DNA from: CAZOKH01 sp964580315
GTDB taxonomy: Bacteria > Chloroflexota > Anaerolineae > Anaerolineales > Anaerolineaceae
Direction: 5' to 3'
Assembly (NCBI GenBank): GCA_964580315.1
Contig: CAZOKH010000040.1
Span: 1-31,858 of the forward strand
DNA: 31,858 nt
A model generated the notes under the pieces. It did not search any database. It saw only the letters and a program-made list of their open reading frames with translations, and was not told the DNA's origin. The position numbers were made by a program, and so were the translations under genes. Of the stretch, positions 1 through 6,559 are shown piece by piece (within the stretch, counting starts at the first letter, position 1; every line of letters begins with the position of its first letter).

Positions 1-111
1 GCATCATTAATCATTATCCATATTCCTGGAACAGAGTCAATCCCAAAAAAAAATTCAATCATTCCACCCGGCCGCAAAAGAGAAGGGTTGAAGGTGTACC
101 GCTCAACGTGA

Positions 112-310
112 TCAATCCAATGGCCGGCGGGAACGTATGGGGGTGTGCTTCCAATCTTGCCGGCCTAGAACGCCGCCGTCATAATTTGGGTTGATGGATT
201 CTTCATCCGTGTAGAATTCATCACCTGAAGAGGTCACCCAGCGCTGGTGGTACTGGTTGGAGCCGGTGTCAATTTCGTTGGTATAAGGATTCTGTGTCAG
301 GTTTACTTGA
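112..310 (-). pseudogene. Possible 3' remnant of an unidentified gene
   Basis: An open minus-strand frame runs through this segment and ends in a stop at 112. Its predicted product is hydrophilic and rich in Asn, Tyr, Asp and Gly (for example NPYTNEIDTGSNQYHQRW, then GDEFYTDEES). This resembles the C-terminal tail of a real protein more than a random frame. It has no plausible start of its own, because upstream it runs into the promoter and operator of the divergent repressor gene. I do not recognise the family. It could be a decayed gene end or a chance frame. Bases 1-111 contain nothing I can assign. Confidence 0.2.
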
Positions 311-357
311 CACAGAAAGATTCGTTTGCTATACTGCGTGTAAGGTAAACATGACAC
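291..357. promoter_or_regulatory. Inverted operator sites around the repressor promoter
   Basis: Two nested symmetries are visible. TCTGTGTCA (291-299) and TGACACAGA (308-316) form a perfect 9-bp inverted repeat with an 8-nt spacer that covers the -35 box. GTGTCAGGTTTAC (294-306) recurs inverted as GTAAACATGACAC at 345-357, with 12 of 13 bases matching, just past the expected transcription start. Flanking a promoter with copies of one sequence is typical of autorepression by a small Xre-family dimer. The HTH protein encoded immediately downstream is the obvious candidate ligand (inference). Confidence 0.6.
307..335 (+). promoter_or_regulatory. Sigma70-type promoter for the HTH/membrane-protein pair
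   Basis: TTGACA (307-312), a 17-nt spacer and TATACT (330-335) give a near-consensus promoter. The -10 box is preceded by TGC (327-329), making it an extended -10. The expected start near 342 leaves about 34 nt of leader with GGAGG at 364-368 before the ATG at 376. Confidence 0.7.
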
Positions 358-375
358 TTCCATGGAGGTAGTCCC

Positions 376-582
376 ATGCAAAACAATGTCAGGAAGCTCC
401 GGGAGGAACTAGGCCTCACTCAAAAAGAACTGGGTGAGCGTCTGGGGGTCTCCCGACAGGCTATCAATGCGATTGAAACAGGCAAGTTTGATCCGTCGAT
501 ATGGCTTGCGTATGATCTGGCGCGCCTATTTGGAACAACGATTGAAGCTCTATTTCTCTTTAAAGAGGATGACAGAAAATGA
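376..582 (+). CDS. Xre-family helix-turn-helix transcriptional regulator (YozG-like)
   Basis: A 68-residue protein that is essentially a single HTH_3 domain. LREELGLTQKELGERLGVSR contains helices 2 and 3, followed by QAINAIETGKFDPS. This is the compact Cro/Xre-like fold of the YozG type, which binds DNA as a dimer. The start is fixed by GGAGG eight bases upstream of the ATG. The gene overlaps the next, a membrane protein, by ATGA. Such pairs of a tiny HTH repressor and a small multi-pass membrane protein are common in bacteria, and the membrane partner is usually thought to influence or be controlled by the regulator. The inverted sites around the promoter suggest autoregulation. Its target beyond this operon cannot be told from the sequence. 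Confidence 0.88.
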   Translation: MQNNVRKLREELGLTQKELGERLGVSRQAINAIETGKFDPSIWLAYDLARLFGTTIEALFLFKEDDRK

Positions 583-1046
583 AACGTATCCTTAGCTCCC
601 CTGAAGTCAATGCGGTGTGTATCAGTTTATTTACAGCCTTCTACGGGCTGATCTTTATCGTTACGTCCGGGCACATTGAGTTTAAGCGTATGCTCTATTA
701 CAGCGGTGCAAAACATCATGCTAATTCCTTTTGGGAGGGTTGGAGCGATTTTCTGGCGGCTGGAAACCACGTGTTGATCGCCTATGCGATGATTGCAATC
801 ACCATACTGGTTGTTGCCCTGCTGGTTTTGCGCCGCCGTCCTTATGATGAGTATCACACCTCACTTCTGAGCCAATGCCTTGCCGTGGCTGTTGTGCTCA
901 CGCTGATCGCCATTGCGATTTTTTACCTGATGGTCTTAAGTGATCCCAACGGCATCATTGAAAAGTTCACGCTCTTTATTGTTATCCATTGGTCAACCGT
1001 GGTGCTGGCTGATCTGGTTTTTGTGCTCCTGTGCAGGTGGAAATAG
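579..1046 (+). CDS. Small four-helix membrane protein co-transcribed with the HTH regulator
   Basis: The 155-residue product has four hydrophobic segments at roughly residues 12-32, 62-84, 97-121 and 128-151. They are separated by short polar loops, including an Arg-rich RRRP turn after the second helix. It starts at the ATG that overlaps the stop of the preceding regulator gene, so the two are translationally coupled. Proteins of this size and topology next to YozG-type regulators are usually annotated DUF2178 or DUF3796-like. I cannot confirm which family applies. No catalytic motif is evident. A role in membrane sensing linked to the regulator is inference from context only. Confidence 0.75.
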   Translation: MKRILSSPEVNAVCISLFTAFYGLIFIVTSGHIEFKRMLYYSGAKHHANSFWEGWSDFLAAGNHVLIAYAMIAITILVVALLVLRRRPYDEYHTSLLSQCLAVAVVLTLIAIAIFYLMVLSDPNGIIEKFTLFIVIHWSTVVLADLVFVLLCRWK

Positions 1047-1050
1047 CGTC

Positions 1051-2388
1051 GTGAAAATTTTACTAATTCAGCCAAAAATGAATAAGCGGCCAATGGACAC
1101 CGATCTCAAGACACGGATGTCGCCTTCGCTGGGTTTGCTGACATTGATGCGGCTTACGCCCGAAGAGCACGAAGTTATCCTGCTCAACGAAAACCTGGAC
1201 AAAATTGACTTTGATTGTGAAGCCGATCTGGTAGGCATTACGATTACGCTGGATGTGATGCCGCGCGCTTGCCGTATCTCTGAAGAATTCCGTCAACGGG
1301 GAGTTACTGTAGTAGCCGGGGGCATTCACGTTACCTGTTGCCCGGAGGACTGCACGCCTCATTTTGACGCAATATGCGTCGGCGCTGCCGAGCGAGTGTG
1401 GGCGCGCATGATTGAGGACGCTACCAGGAATGAATTGCATCAGGTGTATTGTGATATGGAGAAATTTCGCGGTGACGAAATCGTATCTCCAATGTATGAA
1501 AAGGTTGACAGCAGCCGATACCTTTACACCAATGTGATTACCACAAGCCGCGGCTGCCCCAATCGGTGCGACTTTTGCTACAATAGCTGCCCAAACCGGG
1601 TGTATGTCAGGCGTCCCATAGCCGATGTGCTGGGTGACATCAAGGCGTTGGGAACCAGGCATGTGCTGTTCATTGACGATAACTTTATTGGTACACCATC
1701 CTATACTCGTGAACTGCTTGAGAAAATCAGGGGGCTGAATCTCAAGTGGAGTGCTGCTGTTACTACAAAGATACTCAACTACCCCGATATTCTCGACCTG
1801 ATGGCAGAGACGGGCTGCCAGAGCCTTTTCATTGGTTTTGAGTCAATCAATAACACTGCCCTGAAGGGTGTAAATAAAGATAATCAGTTTGAGGAGTATG
1901 AGAACCTTGTCAAAGCCATTCACAGCCGGGGTATCATGATCAACGCAAGCATGGTATTTGGTTTGGACGGCGATGGGCGGGAGGTTTTTTCGAAAACACT
2001 GGAGTGGCTGGTGAAACACCGCATCGAGACTCTGACCTCGCATATACTGACGCCATACCCCGGCACAGCGTTGCACCGCCGCATGAAGGAGGCCGGGCGA
2101 ATCATTGATCCTGACCTGTCAAAATACAACACCGCGCACGTGGTTTTTGAGCCTAAAGGCATGACCGCGGAGGAATTGTATGCGGGCTACCTGTGGATGT
2201 ACCAGCAGTTTTATTCTTTCCACAACATCATGCGCCGAATGCCTGAAGATATGGCGCAGCGTATGTCATACCTTTTATTCAACCTGTTTTACCGCAAGTT
2301 CGGAAATTTCACCGTGGCGCTGTCTCGATTGATTCCTTTGCGAGTGTTGGGGCGTTTAGCTGTGTGGATCTCTTATCGGATTAAGTAG
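1051..2388 (+). CDS. B12-binding-domain radical SAM protein
   Basis: A 445-residue enzyme with two domains. Residues 1-125 look like the Rossmann-type cobalamin-binding fold (ADLVGITITLD, VVAGGIHVT). Residues 160-370 form the radical SAM barrel, with the 4Fe-4S signature C169-x3-C173-x2-C176 in SRGCPNRCDFC, followed by FIDDNFIG and a helical C-terminus. This is the BchE/P-methylase superfamily layout, which performs methylations, cyclisations and rearrangements. The GTG at 1051 is preferred because GGTGG lies 11 bases upstream and the previous gene ends at 1046. A longer frame from 940 would overlap that gene by more than 100 bases. The DxHxxG cobalamin-ligand motif is absent, so B12 may be bound base-on or not at all. 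The substrate is unknown and no pathway partners adjoin it. Confidence 0.85.
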   Translation: MKILLIQPKMNKRPMDTDLKTRMSPSLGLLTLMRLTPEEHEVILLNENLDKIDFDCEADLVGITITLDVMPRACRISEEFRQRGVTVVAGGIHVTCCPEDCTPHFDAICVGAAERVWARMIEDATRNELHQVYCDMEKFRGDEIVSPMYEKVDSSRYLYTNVITTSRGCPNRCDFCYNSCPNRVYVRRPIADVLGDIKALGTRHVLFIDDNFIGTPSYTRELLEKIRGLNLKWSAAVTTKILNYPDILDLMAETGCQSLFIGFESINNTALKGVNKDNQFEEYENLVKAIHSRGIMINASMVFGLDGDGREVFSKTLEWLVKHRIETLTSHILTPYPGTALHRRMKEAGRIIDPDLSKYNTAHVVFEPKGMTAEELYAGYLWMYQQFYSFHNIMRRMPEDMAQRMSYLLFNLFYRKFGNFTVALSRLIPLRVLGRLAVWISYRIK

Positions 2389-2446
2389 CCATCAGTCTTT
2401 GCAGGATTGATTACGTCAGGTTACCACCTTAAAAAATTCTATAATT

Positions 2447-2540
2447 GTCGCTGCGAGGAGGGCGGAAGCCCGACGCGGCAGTCTCAATTCAAAAAAGTTG
2501 AGATTGCCACGCCCCGAAAAAAATCGGGGCTCGCAATGAC
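2447..2540. repeat. Palindromic intergenic repeat of the GTCATTGCGAG type (REP/MITE-like)
   Basis: The outer arms GTCGCTGCGAG (2447-2457) and CTCGCAATGAC (2530-2540) match as an inverted repeat at 9 of 11 positions. Inner arms GGCAGTCTCAA (2477-2487) and TTGAGATTGCC (2498-2508) match at 10 of 11. Two further hairpins are nested inside: GGGC-GGAA-GCCC (2460-2471), and a perfect 7-bp stem GCCCCGA/TCGGGGC (2511-2530). The whole can fold as a branched structure. Elements with GTCATTGCGAG ends are, from general knowledge, scattered intergenic repeats in many bacterial genomes. No transposase is encoded. Only one copy is seen in this window. Confidence 0.65.
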
Positions 2541-2696
2541 ACACAGGTGGCAACCAGGGGTAATTATAAAAACGCTATAACCTGATTTAGGGATAATCAT
2601 TCGCTGAACTATGCTGCATTCACTTTGTTTTCAATCCTCGGCGTCAGGCTGTTGCACCATTTGTGTTGACGCGGACAGGCGGCTGACACGGTTTTC
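2541..2696. other. Gene-free spacer between the repeat and the leader promoter
   Basis: Together with the repeat and leader around it, this makes a gap of more than 500 bases without a credible gene. Short open frames here on both strands have no ribosome-binding site or protein-like composition. I see no further structure in this part. Confidence 0.5.
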
Positions 2697-2725
2697 TTGA
2701 CTTGTGTTTTCAGAGGTGGTATATT
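2697..2725 (+). promoter_or_regulatory. Strong promoter upstream of the aminotransferase leader
   Basis: TTGACT (2697-2702), exactly 17 nt, then TATATT (2720-2725). Each box differs from consensus at one position. Transcription should begin near 2732, about 170 nt before the aminotransferase start at 2903. Confidence 0.65.
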
Positions 2726-2731
2726 TCAAAT

Positions 2732-2871
2732 CGCAAGTGCAGGGAATTTTCCCTGAAATTTTCGTCAAAAAAACATTGCTTTGGTCGTTATTTAAAAAAT
2801 GTTCATGGAAAAAAGTTTCCAACCTGGAGATAAGTTCACCCCGTTCCACAAATGATGGACGGGGTGTTTTT
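2732..2871 (+). ncRNA. Structured leader RNA or small RNA ending in a terminator
   Basis: Between the promoter and the aminotransferase lies a transcript of about 135 nt with three successive hairpins: CAGGGAA/TTCCCTG (2740-2755), TGGAAA/TTTCCA with an AAAG tetraloop (2806-2821), and the terminator stem at 2837-2866. It carries no convincing small reading frame. A leader that ends in a terminator 32 bases before a start codon is the hallmark of transcription attenuation or a riboswitch. An independent small RNA is the alternative. I do not recognise the class: there is no T-box core sequence and no known metabolite aptamer motif that I can identify. Confidence 0.4.
2837..2871 (+). terminator. 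Intrinsic terminator / attenuator before the aminotransferase
   Basis: CACCCCGTTCCA (2837-2848) pairs with TGGACGGGGTG (2856-2866) in an 11-bp stem with one bulged T and a 7-nt loop. Five T residues follow (2867-2871). Because the downstream gene has no other obvious promoter, readthrough of this hairpin would control its expression. Confidence 0.7.
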
Positions 2872-2902
2872 ATGTCCCGGCAAGAAATCACAAGGAGAAT
2901 TT

Positions 2903-4216
2903 ATGTCCCCGCTCGCTTCCTCTGCTCAACCAGCCTATGCCCTTCCTGAAGAAAACCTGGTGCCGGTGAGTGACCATTTGACCCACATGGCGCCGATTGC
3001 GGCATCCCGCATTTTCCTGCTGCGCCAGTCGCTGGATGTTTACCGCCAAAAAAACCCCGATTCGCCGGTGTACCTGGCATCTCAGGGTGACGGTGGAGCC
3101 AGCCTGCCCGGTGTGCCGCGCGAGATTCTGGAACGCGCTGCACAAATTCAAATTGAACATGGTACGGGTTATGACGAACCCTCCGGTACGGATGAGTATA
3201 AAAAAGCGGTCATTCAACAGTACTGGAAAGTAAAACCTGGGCTGGGATACAATGAAAAGAATGTCATGGCGGTGATGGGCGGGCGAGACGGGCTGGCAAA
3301 AGCCTATGATGCCATGCTGGCGCTGGGACATGGACGCGAAGGCGATGTGGTGGTTTTTTCACGTGTGCCGTGGGTATCATACACCTGGGGGCCTTATGCC
3401 GTGGGCGCCAATGTGATGTATGCGCCGGGCAAAGAAGAAGACGGCTGGGTGCAAACCGAAGACGGCATTCAGGCTTGTATTGATCTGGCAGCAAAATCAG
3501 GCCGCAAAGTGGCGGGATTGATCATCACCAGCCCTGAAAACCCCACCGGTTTGACCTACACTGCGCAGCGCCAGGCTGAACTGGGAAAAGCCGCCCTGGC
3601 TGCCGGCGCGGCATTTGTGTTGTATGACTGGATGTACCATTATGTGACCGATGAAAAACCGATGGATCTTAATACGTTCCTGCCGCTGTTCACGCCGCAG
3701 GAACGCGAACGGTTGATTTTCATGGATGGAATTACCAAGAGTCTGGGCGCATCCAACATTCGCAACTGCCATCTAATTGCCTCAAAGTCAGTGACCGAAT
3801 TCATGTCGGCACGCACTTCACATACCTATGTGCCTTCCTTCTTTTCCATGGCGGTTGCCATGGCAGCTTATGAAATGGGCTTTGACAAAGCCAGCAAACC
3901 CATTATTGAAACAATCAACATCAGCCGGCGCTGGATGGAACAATTCCTCAAGGAACATGACTTTACTTATATCCTGGGTAAAGGGTATTATGCTTTTATC
4001 CGCATGAGCAAGTGGCTAAAGCTGGGTGGATGGGAAGACAGCGAACCCTTGGTACAATATCTGGCAGGGAATTATGGAATGACGGTTGTACCGGGTTCCT
4101 TTTTCTCACCTTACGGCAGAGAATGGGTGCGCTATTCATACGCCACCCCGTTGGAACGAACGCAGGGCGCGGCGCAGCGCATGCTGGCAGGCCTGAAAGC
4201 GTTGGAAGGTAAATAA
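2903..4216 (+). CDS. PLP-dependent aminotransferase, class I/II
   Basis: A 437-residue fold-type I aminotransferase. Asn213 in SPENPTG and Asp242 in LYDWMY match the pyridine-contacting residues. Lys279 in DGITKSLGASNIR is the expected Schiff-base lysine, and an Arg in EWVRYSYATP near the C-terminus should bind the substrate carboxylate. The small-domain substrate loop near residues 85-95 (HGTGYDEPSG) is also typical. The start at 2903 is preferred because AGGAG lies six bases upstream. An in-frame ATG at 2852 falls inside the terminator loop. The gene heads a tight run: the flippase-like gene starts five bases after its stop. The amino-acid substrate cannot be assigned. The terminator-controlled leader suggests the gene responds to a metabolite or tRNA signal. 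Confidence 0.88.
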   Translation: MSPLASSAQPAYALPEENLVPVSDHLTHMAPIAASRIFLLRQSLDVYRQKNPDSPVYLASQGDGGASLPGVPREILERAAQIQIEHGTGYDEPSGTDEYKKAVIQQYWKVKPGLGYNEKNVMAVMGGRDGLAKAYDAMLALGHGREGDVVVFSRVPWVSYTWGPYAVGANVMYAPGKEEDGWVQTEDGIQACIDLAAKSGRKVAGLIITSPENPTGLTYTAQRQAELGKAALAAGAAFVLYDWMYHYVTDEKPMDLNTFLPLFTPQERERLIFMDGITKSLGASNIRNCHLIASKSVTEFMSARTSHTYVPSFFSMAVAMAAYEMGFDKASKPIIETINISRRWMEQFLKEHDFTYILGKGYYAFIRMSKWLKLGGWEDSEPLVQYLAGNYGMTVVPGSFFSPYGREWVRYSYATPLERTQGAAQRMLAGLKALEGK

Positions 4217-4220
4217 ATTT

Positions 4221-5228
4221 ATGAAACGCTGGCAATTTTGGCTGGGGGTGATCATCAGCCTGGCGCTGCTCTACGTGGCGCTGCGCGGGCTGCACCTGGG
4301 CCAGGTGTGGGAAACCGTGAAGCATGCCAACGCCTGGTGGATTCTTCCCGGCGTGGTGGTTTACTTCATGGGGGTGTGGGTGCGCGCCTGGCGCTGGCAT
4401 TACATGCTGCGCCCGTTGAAAAAAATTCCCGTGCGTACCATGTTTCCAATCGTATGTATTGGATACATGGGTAACAACATCTACCCGGCGCGGGCGGGCG
4501 AAGTGCTGCGCGCGGTGGTGTTGAAACGCCGCGAAGGTGTGCCCATTTCGGCCTCACTGGCCACCGTGATTGTTGAGCGCATTTTTGACGGCGTGGTGAT
4601 GCTGGGCTTTGTTTTTCTCAACCTGCCCGAACTGGCGCGTTTGACCTCTGATTCAGGCTATGTGGGCAGCATCCAGACGCTGGCAATCTGGGGGGCGGCG
4701 GCTTTTTTGGGGGCGCTGGCGGTTTTTCTACTGGCAGCCATGTTCCCGGCACGCGCCGAGGTGGTGATTGGTTTCTTTATCGAACGGTTGCTTCCGGTGC
4801 GTTGGCGCGAAAAGATCAGCAGTTTTGTTCAGCGGTTTCTAACCGGGCTCGAGTCATTGCGCTCACCGCAGGAAGCCTTGATGATCTTTTTTACTTCTGT
4901 GATCATCTGGCTGTTCGAGACGGGTAAATACTGGTTTGTCATGCACGCCTTCCCGTTTGAGGTCAGTTTTTTTGCCCTGATGTTGATGAATGGAATTGTC
5001 AACCTGGCAACCACCATCCCTTCAGCTCCGGGGTATGTGGGCACGTTTGACGCGCCGGGCATTGCATTGCTGAAAGCCTATCATGTGCCGGGTGAAGTGG
5101 CGGCGGGATATACCTTGCTGCTGCACGTGGCGTTGTGGCTGCCGATCACTGCCCTGGGAGCTTATTACTTTGCGCGCGAAGGATTATCCTGGGACAGCGC
5201 ACAAAGGCAGAGACTTGCAGAGGAATGA
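4221..5228 (+). CDS. Flippase-like integral membrane protein (YbhN/AglD/LPG-synthase TM family)
   Basis: A 335-residue polytopic protein with about seven or eight hydrophobic helices. It matches the UPF0104/lysylphosphatidylglycerol-synthase transmembrane family in its pattern: WWILPGVVVYFMGVWVRAWRW near residues 35-55, NIYPARAGEVLRAVVLKRR at about 90-108, VERIFDGVVMLG at about 123-134, and NLATTIPSAPGYVGTFDAPG near residue 260. These conserved Arg/Glu and PxxPGyxG segments define the family. Members occur in glycolipid and lipid-linked sugar clusters and are generally annotated as flippases or lipid-modifying components. GGAAGG ahead of the ATG supports the start. It sits between the aminotransferase and an FAD oxidoreductase with spacings under five bases, so the three are almost certainly one operon. 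Direct flippase activity is inference. Confidence 0.82.
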   Translation: MKRWQFWLGVIISLALLYVALRGLHLGQVWETVKHANAWWILPGVVVYFMGVWVRAWRWHYMLRPLKKIPVRTMFPIVCIGYMGNNIYPARAGEVLRAVVLKRREGVPISASLATVIVERIFDGVVMLGFVFLNLPELARLTSDSGYVGSIQTLAIWGAAAFLGALAVFLLAAMFPARAEVVIGFFIERLLPVRWREKISSFVQRFLTGLESLRSPQEALMIFFTSVIIWLFETGKYWFVMHAFPFEVSFFALMLMNGIVNLATTIPSAPGYVGTFDAPGIALLKAYHVPGEVAAGYTLLLHVALWLPITALGAYYFAREGLSWDSAQRQRLAEE

Positions 5229-5231
5229 TAC

Positions 5232-6539
5232 ATGATGGATAAATCAGGACGAATTGCCGTGGTTGGCGCCGGCCTGGGCGGCATGTCAGCAGCTTATGAT
5301 TTGCTGAAAGCCGGTCGCCAGGTGACCATTTTTGAAGTGAGTAACGAGGTGGGCGGTCTGGCGGCCGGTTTCAAATTGCCGCACTGGGATTGGACGCTGG
5401 AGCAGTACTACCATCACTGGTTTGCCTCTGACCGCCACATTTTGGGTTTGATTGAAGAATTGGGGCTGCGCGACAGGGTGATTTTTCCGCGCCCGGTGAC
5501 GGTGATGCATCACAAAGGAAAGTTCTATCCTTTTGATTCCATACTGGCAGCTTTGCTTTATCCCGGGTTGGGATGGGGTATCAACAAAATTCGCTTTGGC
5601 CTGGTGGGGTTATACCTGCGTTTGACCAAAAACTGGAAGCCCATGGAAGCCACTACGGTGGATGCCTGGATGCGTAAGTGGGCAGGCGACCGCGTTTATG
5701 AAGAGATGTGGAAGCCCATGGTGGTTGGAAAGTTCGGCGAGCGTTATGCCGAACAGGTGAACATGGCCTGGATGTGGGCGCGCATGCACGCCCGCACCAC
5801 CCGGCTGGGCACGTTTGAGGGCGGCTTTCAGGCGTTTGCCGATCAATTTGCTGAAATCTTGCGCGGCATGGGAGCAGATATTCGCCTGAATACTCCCGTG
5901 CAGGCCATCCGTCCAAAAATGGAAGGCGGTGTGTGGCTGGATGTGGAAGGCGGTACGCAAGAATTTGACCAGTGCCTGTTCACCGGATCGCCGACGCTGC
6001 TGGCGCGCCTGGCGCCCGCCTTGCAGGATGACTATTTGCGCGGTTTGCTTGAATTGAAAAGCCTCGGCGCGGTGGTGATGACCATCACGCTGAAACATCA
6101 ACTGTCCGAGCAAGGCTACTACTGGTTTAATTTACCCAAGGCGGAAGGTTTTCCGTTTTTGGCGTTGGTCGAGCACACCAATTACCTGCCGAAAGAGCAC
6201 TACGGCGGCGACCACATTGTGTATTGCGGCGACTACCTGGAAACAGATCACGAATATTTCAGCCTGTCGAAAGAGGAATTGCTGCAGCGTTTTCTGCCGG
6301 CGTTGAAAAAGATCAATCCCAAATTCCAACCCGACTGGGTGACCGGAAGCTGGTTGTACCGCACCAACTATGCCCAGCCGGTTCCGTTTGTGAATCACTC
6401 GCGCAACATTCCGGCGATTCGCACACCCTTGCCGGGATTATTTTTCGCCAGCATGAGCCAGGTGTATCCGTGGGATAGGGGCACCAACTTTGCGGTGGAA
6501 ATTGGCAGGAATGCCGCCAGATTGATGCTGGAAGGCTGA
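5232..6539 (+). CDS. FAD-dependent oxidoreductase (amine oxidase / protoporphyrinogen-oxidase-like, COG1232)
   Basis: A 435-residue flavoprotein. The N-terminal dinucleotide fold is clear: VVGAGLGGMSAAYDLLKAGR (GxGxxG) ends in an acidic residue at TIFEVS, followed by GGLAAGF, the second FAD signature of this superfamily. The C-terminal FAD segment is GLFFASMSQVYPWDRGTNFAVEIGR. The central WTLEQYYHHWF, and DAWMRKWAG with YEEMWKPMVVGKFGE, match proteins annotated as NAD(P)/FAD-dependent oxidoreductases that often neighbour YbhN-type flippases and glycosyltransferases. Two adjacent ATG codons (5232 and 5235) are both possible starts, with GAGG ten bases upstream. The substrate is unknown. A lipid-linked sugar or isoprenoid is suggested by the flippase neighbour, not by the sequence. 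Confidence 0.85.
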   Translation: MMDKSGRIAVVGAGLGGMSAAYDLLKAGRQVTIFEVSNEVGGLAAGFKLPHWDWTLEQYYHHWFASDRHILGLIEELGLRDRVIFPRPVTVMHHKGKFYPFDSILAALLYPGLGWGINKIRFGLVGLYLRLTKNWKPMEATTVDAWMRKWAGDRVYEEMWKPMVVGKFGERYAEQVNMAWMWARMHARTTRLGTFEGGFQAFADQFAEILRGMGADIRLNTPVQAIRPKMEGGVWLDVEGGTQEFDQCLFTGSPTLLARLAPALQDDYLRGLLELKSLGAVVMTITLKHQLSEQGYYWFNLPKAEGFPFLALVEHTNYLPKEHYGGDHIVYCGDYLETDHEYFSLSKEELLQRFLPALKKINPKFQPDWVTGSWLYRTNYAQPVPFVNHSRNIPAIRTPLPGLFFASMSQVYPWDRGTNFAVEIGRNAARLMLEG

Positions 6540-6543
6540 AATT

Positions 6544-6552
6544 TGGTAGAAT
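6544..6552 (+). promoter_or_regulatory. Extended -10 promoter, predicted leaderless start for the C39/TPR gene
   Basis: TGG followed by TAGAAT (6547-6552) forms an extended -10, with a TTGATG 19 nt upstream (6522-6527). Only seven bases separate the -10 box from the ATG at 6560, so transcription should start at or next to the A of the start codon. Confidence 0.5.
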
Positions 6553-6559
6553 CGGCGGC

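Noticed and set aside
940..1050. Upstream extension of the radical SAM gene
   Set aside because: It overlaps the membrane protein gene out of frame, while a GTG with RBS directly follows that gene's stop.
2711..2730. AGGTGGTA resembling a T-box core upstream of the aminotransferase
   Set aside because: It lies between the -35 and -10 boxes of the promoter, lacks the following CCGCG, and has no Stem I or specifier features.
5610..6113. Minus-strand frame of 167 residues
   Set aside because: It is antisense to the FAD oxidoreductase, with no RBS and no recognisable motif.
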